This document shows, one piece after another, positions 1 through 4,143 of a DNA stretch of 5,805 nt. Numbering within the stretch: position 1 is the stretch's first letter; each line of letters starts with the position of its first letter. The position numbers were made by a program, and so were the translations under genes. The notes under the pieces were generated by a model. The model was not told the DNA's origin and made no database searches. It saw only the letters and a list, made by a program, of their open reading frames with translations. The stretch spans positions 1 to 5,805 of the forward strand of contig JAGVKR010000493.1 in NCBI GenBank assembly GCA_020050375.1, written 5' to 3'. The DNA is from Planctomycetales bacterium (GTDB lineage Bacteria; Planctomycetota; Planctomycetia; Planctomycetales; Planctomycetaceae).

Positions 1-288
1 AATCCCTGCGCCGAACTCGTTCGGGACGTAATCCGGATCCTCGATCGTGAGCTGGCGTTCTTCCCGCCCCGGCCGTCCACCACGGCGATCGAAGATCAGC
101 GGGGTGGATGTGGGCACTTTCGACCGGGCGATGCTCACGACCGATTTTTCGGCCGACTCGATCGCTTTGACGAAGGCGTCCTGAATGGCGACCGCGGCTG
201 CCAGGCCATCGGGTTCGTTGGCCGACAGACGACTTGCCGAGAGCGACAGGCCGACTGCCAGCAGGCTTGCCAGGAGAACGCGGGTCAT
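1..288 (-). CDS. N-terminal part of an exported HtrA/DegP-like serine protease (partial)
   Basis: The frame reads leftward from ATG at 288-286 and is open to the window edge (96 residues, C-terminus missing). Residues 1-23 look like a signal peptide: Arg at position 3, a hydrophobic core LLASLLAVGLSLS, and a likely cleavage after LSA before NEP. The mature start (about 28-55: AAAVAIQDAFVKAIESAEKS then VVSIAR) and the segment ending PDYVPNEFGAGI resemble the beginning of the trypsin-like domain of HtrA/S1C periplasmic proteases. In these an amphipathic segment precedes 'SVV.I' and a linker leads to the 'GSG.I' strand. The catalytic His, Asp and Ser and any PDZ domain would lie outside the window, so activity cannot be judged. 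A Shine-Dalgarno GAGG (300-297) sits 8 nt before the start. The gene is codirectional with recA, 286 bp downstream of it, with a probable terminator between, so it is likely transcribed separately. Such proteases degrade or refold damaged envelope proteins. The family assignment is an inference from a short segment. Confidence 0.6.
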   Translation of the reverse strand, partial: MTRVLLASLLAVGLSLSASRLSANEPDGLAAAVAIQDAFVKAIESAEKSVVSIARSKVPTSTPLIFDRRGGRPGREERQLTIEDPDYVPNEFGAGI

Positions 289-296
289 GCCGATAT

Positions 297-300
297 CCTC
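297..300 (-). promoter_or_regulatory. Ribosome binding site of the HtrA-like gene
   Basis: GAGG on the minus strand, 8 nt before the ATG at 288. It supports that start, which also places the signal peptide at the very N-terminus. Further upstream a TTGACC (407-402) resembles a -35 box, but no convincing -10 follows at the right distance, so I do not call a promoter. Confidence 0.55.
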
Positions 301-431
301 GCACCGTGATCAAAGTCGTTTGCGGGCGATCTGCCGCCCGTGACAGGAGCGGCGGTGACGACTCTGATCTTGAGCGTAACGATTTACCGAAGCAGCGGAC
401 AGGTCAAGCGCAGATTCGGCCGGGAATGCAC

Positions 432-546
432 GAATGTCGAATGTCCAAAAAACAAATGTCTAAGGAAAATCAAAATACAAAGCCCGAAAGGGAAGCTTTT
501 CGAGCTTTGGGTTTTGATTTCATTCGTCGTTTGGATTTCGTCATTC
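432..546. repeat. 115-bp imperfect palindromic element between recA and the protease gene
   Basis: The two halves of this AT-rich stretch are reverse complements of each other with a few mismatches and one roughly 10-bp insertion in the left half. The outer arms compare as GAATGtCGAA..TCCAAA (from 432) with GAATGaCGAA.TCCAAA (reverse complement, from 546). The inner arms 467-489 and 498-520 match at 20 of 23 positions around an 8-nt centre. The composition contrasts with the flanking GC-rich coding DNA. It holds no credible gene. The layout is that of a REP/MITE-like dispersed intergenic palindrome. From memory, GAATGACGAA-type short repeats are common between planctomycete genes, but copy number in this genome cannot be seen here. 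Confidence 0.6.
466..520 (-). terminator. Probable rho-independent terminator of recA (core of the palindromic element)
   Basis: On the recA transcript the bases 509-498 (CAAAGCTCGAAA) and 489-478 (TTTCGGGCTTTG) give twelve consecutive pairs, one of them G-U, closing an 8-nt loop. They are followed by the U-rich tail TATTTTGATTTT (477-466), which can itself pair further with 520-512. On the plus strand the same stem carries a C-A mismatch at 484/503, so folding favours the recA direction. It starts about 55 bp after the recA stop and would insulate the protease gene. Stem strength is moderate, because it is AT-rich. Confidence 0.45.
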
Positions 547-574
547 TTCCGTGTTCCGTCGTTCCCGCAAGGCG

Positions 575-1663
<1,089 letters not shown>

Positions 1664-1669
1664 ACGCGG

Positions 1670-1674
1670 CTCCT
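1670..1674 (-). promoter_or_regulatory. Ribosome binding site of recA
   Basis: AGGAG on the minus strand, with 6 nt between it and the ATG at 1663-1661. It is the clearest Shine-Dalgarno sequence in the window, and it fixes the recA start including the Lys/Pro-rich leader. Confidence 0.75.
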
Positions 1675-1688
1675 GTCACAATCGGGGA

Positions 1689-1704
1689 GGGGCCAAGGGG
1701 CCCC
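1689..1704 (-). promoter_or_regulatory. GC hairpin in the recA 5' untranslated region
   Basis: GGGGCC-CCTT-GGCCCC reads on the minus strand (1704 to 1689): a perfect 6-bp all-GC stem with a 4-nt loop, ending 14 nt before the AGGAG of recA. If transcription starts upstream, it lies in the leader mRNA, where it could stabilise the message or modulate ribosome access. No U-run follows, so it is not a terminator. Function is inferred only. Confidence 0.35.
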
Positions 1705-1712
1705 AAACAGTG

Positions 1713-1741
1713 CGATACTGAACAAAAGAATACCATATCAA
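1713..1741 (-). promoter_or_regulatory. Weak candidate recA promoter
   Basis: TTGATA at 1741-1736 matches the sigma-70 -35 consensus at five of six positions. Seventeen bases further is GTATCG (1718-1713), a poor -10. The position, about 50-80 bp before the recA start, and the dyad overlapping the -35-like box make it plausible, but the -10 is weak and another sigma factor or start site is possible. Confidence 0.3.
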
Positions 1742-1754
1742 TCTTTCGGTATTC
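1728..1754. promoter_or_regulatory. Candidate operator: perfect 7-bp dyad upstream of recA
   Basis: GAATACC (1728-1734) and GGTATTC (1748-1754) are perfect inverted copies separated by 13 bp, so their centres lie 20 bp apart, about two helical turns. That is suitable for a dimeric repressor. The spacer contains the TTGATA -35-like box. The motif matches neither the Gram-positive LexA box (GAAC-N4-GTTC) nor the E. coli box (CTG-N10-CAG), so assigning it to LexA is inference from its position. It could also be a leader hairpin if transcription starts further upstream. Confidence 0.4.
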
Positions 1755-1818
1755 TGCAAGGGGAAATTTGAGCGAATCCGCATTTTCTTCTGCCCGATTT
1801 GGTATCAACGCTGATTTC

Positions 1819-2394
1819 CTATCGACTTTGCGGCGCATTTGTTGATGCATCGCGTTCCAGAAGCATGCCGAGGTAGGATCTCCGCTCGGGGTTCGATAAT
1901 TCCAGGCGCGCCGCGAGGGCCAGAATCGTATCGCGAGCGGCAGCCCGCTCTGCTTCGTCGGCCAGAGTTTCGATCTCGATGAAGGTTCCCAGGTCGGTGA
2001 CATCGTCGAGGGCGACTTCGAAGTCGCGGTTTTGCCAGACGAGACGCCAGGGGGCCCGCCGTTTTTGGACGCGCCGGACCGGCTGAAATCCCAGACACGT
2101 GAGAATCTCCGTGAACTGGCGGCAGGCCTCCAGGCCGTCGGCCAGCGAGACTTCGATTTCGCGGCGGGTCTTGGTCTGCGAATCGACGACCGGGCCTTTA
2201 TACGTCACGCAGTTCTGCTGCCCCACCGATCGCACGCGGAGCGCTTCGTCGGTCGCCGCGAAGTCGCGTACCGGATGCCGGAAGTAAACGTCGCACTGTT
2301 CGGCCGCCGCCTGCGGCGACGCGCCCCAGGCAGCCAGCCGTTCGAAGACTGGCTGCGGATCGGCCAGCGGAAACTTCAATTCGACTTCAAACAT
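1819..2394 (-). CDS. CYTH-fold protein, class IV adenylate cyclase (CyaB) type
   Basis: The protein has 191 residues, the usual length for a single-domain CYTH protein. The family folds into a triphosphate tunnel lined by charged residues. Members include class IV adenylate cyclases, thiamine triphosphatases and inorganic triphosphatases, all using a metal and a triphosphate substrate. Seen: the diagnostic ExExK motif EVELK at 3-7, DVYF at 35-38, LRVR at 52-55, TYKGP at 64-68, TRREIEV at 76-82, KRR at 111-113, the acidic pair in ALDDVTDLGTFIEIE at 128-142 (D130, D131, E140, E142), and the C-terminal RRSYLGML at 171-178. The arrangement (YF, LR.R, YKGP, RREIE, DLG.FIEIE, SY..LL) is closest to CyaB-like proteins. 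Whether it makes cAMP or hydrolyses a triphosphate cannot be told. I chose ATG 2394 because the ExExK strand normally opens the protein. An upstream in-frame ATG at 2475 would add 27 residues unlike the family and overlap the preceding gene. No Shine-Dalgarno precedes 2394, so translation may be coupled to upstream frames. recA follows after 155 bp. Confidence 0.85.
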   Translation of the reverse strand: MFEVELKFPLADPQPVFERLAAWGASPQAAAEQCDVYFRHPVRDFAATDEALRVRSVGQQNCVTYKGPVVDSQTKTRREIEVSLADGLEACRQFTEILTCLGFQPVRRVQKRRAPWRLVWQNRDFEVALDDVTDLGTFIEIETLADEAERAAARDTILALAARLELSNPERRSYLGMLLERDASTNAPQSR

Positions 2395-2440
2395 GATAGT
2401 GGAAGCGGACGGACGGGATGCATTCGGCGTCAAGCGGCAT
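2387..2440 (-). CDS. Possible 17-codon leader ORF bridging the DUF971 and CYTH genes
   Basis: ATG at 2440-2438 opens MPLDAECIPSVRFHYHV and stops with TGA at 2389-2387, five bases inside the CYTH gene, whose ATG is 2394-2392. GAGGG (2454-2450), overlapping the DUF971 stop codon, stands 9 nt before this start, while the CYTH start has no Shine-Dalgarno of its own. Termination at the downstream start is the classical geometry of translational coupling. The peptide resembles nothing I know. A frame this short can occur by chance, so this is tentative. Confidence 0.25.
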   Translation of the reverse strand: MPLDAECIPSVRFHYHV

Positions 2441-2479
2441 GGCCTCTTTCCCTCATTCTTTCGGCTGGCATGCATCCCG
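2414..2479. repeat. Perfect 10-bp inverted repeat around the DUF971 stop
   Basis: CGGGATGCAT (2414-2423) and ATGCATCCCG (2470-2479) are exact reverse complements 46 bp apart. The right arm encodes residues near the DUF971 C-terminus and the left arm lies in the gap before the CYTH gene. In RNA it would form a long-loop hairpin enclosing the DUF971 stop and the mini-ORF start. No U-run follows. It may modulate translation of the second gene or be coincidental. Confidence 0.35.
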
Positions 2480-2767
2480 CGCTAACTCGGCCAGCAGATC
2501 CCACGTATATAAACCCGTGGAGTGCCCGTCCGACCAGACGATCTTGAGGGCGTAATTGCCGGTGAAGCTCATGTCCGTTGGCTCGATGCCGGCGGGAATC
2601 GTGCGAGGATCAAGAATGCGTTCGCCGGTGTTTTCGTCAATGCACGATGCGCACGGGCAATGTTCCCGCACGTGCCGAAAGGGAACCGCGACTGCCGGCG
2701 AACCGGGCCATTCCAGCTCCAGTTGCCCGGTGGCCTTGTGAGCCCGAATTCGTGAGGGAGGGGACAT
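2453..2767 (-). CDS. DUF971 / GBBH-like N-terminal domain protein
   Basis: This is a stand-alone protein of 104 residues that is essentially all one domain. Elsewhere the domain forms the N-terminus of gamma-butyrobetaine hydroxylases and occurs attached to Mrp/ApbC-type iron-sulfur carrier ATPases. Seen: the beta-rich start RIRAHKATGQLELEWPG (6-22), the FRHVREHCPCASC segment with Cys 37, 39 and 42, then GNYALKIVWSDGHSTGLY at 70-87 with His82, and TWDLL (88-92). Three cysteines in a CxCxxC array plus a histidine about 40 residues later is the zinc site of the domain (Cys38/Cys40/Cys43/His82 in human BBOX1), and it is complete here. The catalytic oxygenase domain of BBOX is absent, so no hydroxylation is implied. 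A link to Fe-S protein maturation is known only by association. It is the first gene of the leftward set. The ATG at 2767 has no evident Shine-Dalgarno, and the CYTH gene follows after 58 bp. The family call is firm, the role unknown. Confidence 0.88.
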   Translation of the reverse strand: MSPPSRIRAHKATGQLELEWPGSPAVAVPFRHVREHCPCASCIDENTGERILDPRTIPAGIEPTDMSFTGNYALKIVWSDGHSTGLYTWDLLAELARDACQPKE

Positions 2768-2790
2768 GGGATACGGGGGATGGGGTTACA

Positions 2791-2870
2791 GAGGGGCTGA
2801 GTTTAAGAGTTCAAGAGATAAAGAGTTGAAAAGAAAGAGAGACGGAGAGTGGGGGAGACAGAGAGGAGAA
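2791..2870. repeat. Purine-rich tract with ~8-bp AAGAG repeats in the divergent intergenic region
   Basis: Of these 80 plus-strand bases only 14 are pyrimidines, and from 2829 to 2870 only three. Within it AAGAGTTC (2805), AAGAGATA (2813) and AAGAGTTG (2821) follow each other at exact 8-bp intervals and decay into AAAAGAAA and GAGAGACG. It lies 24 bp upstream of the DUF971 start and about 160 bp upstream of the rightward operon. On the DUF971 transcript it would be a pyrimidine-rich leader. No gene is credible here. Confidence 0.6.
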
Positions 2871-2945
2871 CCGGTGAACATGAATTGATTTCAGTCGCCT
2901 CCAGCTTGCCTCTTCGCGTCTCACTTCCCAAACACGCTTTCACAA

Positions 2946-2974
2946 TTGGACCGGACGGCACTTTCGCCTAACAT
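2946..2974 (+). promoter_or_regulatory. Candidate promoter of the polysaccharide genes
   Basis: TTGGAC (2946-2951) and TAACAT (2969-2974) are separated by 17 bp, giving a predicted start near 2981 and a leader of about 47 nt before the ATG at 3028. The -10 matches the consensus at four of six positions, including TA..AT, but the -35 at only three. It is the best-spaced pair upstream of this operon, though weak. Confidence 0.3.
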
Positions 2975-3006
2975 ACCGCTTCCGCCGGGTCTCGTCACGC
3001 CGTCCG
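2952..3006. repeat. 8-bp inverted repeat in the leader of the WecA-like gene
   Basis: CGGACGGC (2952-2959) and GCCGTCCG (2999-3006) are exact reverse complements 39 bp apart. They flank the putative -10 and transcription start. The right arm ends 21 bp before the start codon. This could be a looping or operator pair, or chance in GC-rich DNA. A second small stem, GGGA-ACGC-TCCC (3011-3022), would hide the only purine-rich Shine-Dalgarno-like bases. Confidence 0.3.
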
Positions 3007-3027
3007 AAAAGGGAACGCTCCCCTAAG

Positions 3028-4143
3028 ATGCTCCTTTTGATCTGCGGTTGTCTGCTGTCGGGGTTGGTCGTCTCGACGAGCGTCACGGCCGCGATGCGCC
3101 ATCTGGCGCCGCGCTGGGGGCTGGTCGATCAGCCGAACGCGCGCAAAGTCCACGTCGTCCCGACGCCGCTGGGGGGAGGGATCGGCATTCTGTTGGGGGT
3201 GGTGCTGCCGCTATCGGCGGCCCATGCCCTGGCCTGGTGGTTGGGCGAGGCCGGACGCGTTCCGGCCTGGGTTCCGGCGGAGCTGGCCGAGAACCTGAAA
3301 GGTTTCGTGGCCCGTTCGGGGCAACTGTGGTGCATCCTTACGGCAGGGCTGATCATCGCGTCGTTGGGAATGATCGACGATCTGCGGGCCCTCGGCTGGA
3401 AGCCGAAGCTCCTGGTGCAATTTACGGTAGCGGGCGGGCTGGTCGCCGGAGGCGTTCGGGCCACGGTGTTCGTCGAATGGCCGATCGTCGGGGGGGCGCT
3501 CTCGGTCCTATGGATCGTGACGCTCATCAACTCCCTCAATTTTCTTGACAATATGGATGGTCTGTCGGCGGGGATCGGTTTCATTGTTTCGATCGTTTTT
3601 GCCTCGATGATGCTCCTTGGAACCAGCCAGCCACACTGGTTTGTCGCCGGGTTTCTGTTGATTCTGGCGGGAGCCCTGGCTGGGTTTCTGATCCATAACT
3701 GGCCCCCGGCAAAGATTTTCATGGGGGATACAGGAAGTTGCCTGATCGGCACCTGGCTGGCTTGTCTGACGCTGGTTGGAACGTTTTATGATCTCGACAA
3801 GGGGAGCAAGCACGTCATTCTGGCCCCGCTTTGCGTGCTGGCGGTCCCCCTCTACGATTTCTGCTCGGTGATGATCATCCGCCTTTCGCAGGGGCGCAGC
3901 CCGTTTCATGCCGACAAGTCGCATTTCTCGCACCGACTGGTCGAGATGGGGCTGAGTCGTGCGAACGCCGTGATGACCATTTATCTGATCACGCTGACGA
4001 CCGGGCTGGGCGGGTTGCTCCTGTATCGGGTTCCGGGCTGGGTCGGAGCGTCGCTGGTGATGGCGCTCATCGCCTGCGTGCTGGCCGTGATCGCAATCCT
4101 CGAAACGGTCGGCCGGACGGCGAAAAACGATGCCGAACGCTAA
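3028..4143 (+). CDS. Polyprenyl-phosphate sugar-1-phosphate transferase, WecA/TagO type (MraY superfamily)
   Basis: This integral membrane protein of 371 residues has about 11 hydrophobic segments (roughly 1-22, 49-70, 98-115, 128-145, 153-172, 183-200, 205-224, 237-253, 263-285, 313-333, 341-360). The family moves a HexNAc-1-phosphate from a UDP-sugar to undecaprenyl phosphate on the cytoplasmic face, the first step of glycan assembly. Seen in order: WGLVDQPNARKVHVVPTPLGGGIGI (30-54, with the H..PTP.GG signature), the Mg-binding pair in GMIDDLRALGWKPKL (DD 117-118), NFLDNMDGLSAG (171-182, with D174, N175, D177), KIFMGDTGS (229-237, D234), and HADKSHFSHRL (294-304). That last motif is of the WecA/TagO/RgpG type (H.D..H..HRL), not the HHH motif of MraY, so this is not the peptidoglycan enzyme. 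Sugar specificity is unknown. The ATG at 3028 puts the first membrane segment at the very start, and no strong Shine-Dalgarno is visible. The 3' end overlaps the polymerase/ligase gene by 14 bp, indicating one operon. Confidence 0.93.
   Translation: MLLLICGCLLSGLVVSTSVTAAMRHLAPRWGLVDQPNARKVHVVPTPLGGGIGILLGVVLPLSAAHALAWWLGEAGRVPAWVPAELAENLKGFVARSGQLWCILTAGLIIASLGMIDDLRALGWKPKLLVQFTVAGGLVAGGVRATVFVEWPIVGGALSVLWIVTLINSLNFLDNMDGLSAGIGFIVSIVFASMMLLGTSQPHWFVAGFLLILAGALAGFLIHNWPPAKIFMGDTGSCLIGTWLACLTLVGTFYDLDKGSKHVILAPLCVLAVPLYDFCSVMIIRLSQGRSPFHADKSHFSHRLVEMGLSRANAVMTIYLITLTTGLGGLLLYRVPGWVGASLVMALIACVLAVIAILETVGRTAKNDAER

Noticed and set aside
1703..1727. LexA boxes of known type (GAAC-N4-GTTC or CTG-N10-CAG) near recA
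   Set aside because: GTTCAGTATCGCACTGTTT has only partial half-sites. Neither canonical box is complete.
2395..2475. N-terminal extension of the CYTH protein from ATG 2475
   Set aside because: The 27 extra residues are unlike the family and overlap the end of DUF971. CYTH proteins normally begin with the ExExK strand, which starts at ATG 2394.
2774..2817. TTGAAC / TGTAAC pair on the minus strand as a DUF971 promoter
   Set aside because: The 18-bp spacing is possible, but the hexamers are weak, lie partly in the repeat tract and would leave almost no leader before the ATG at 2767.
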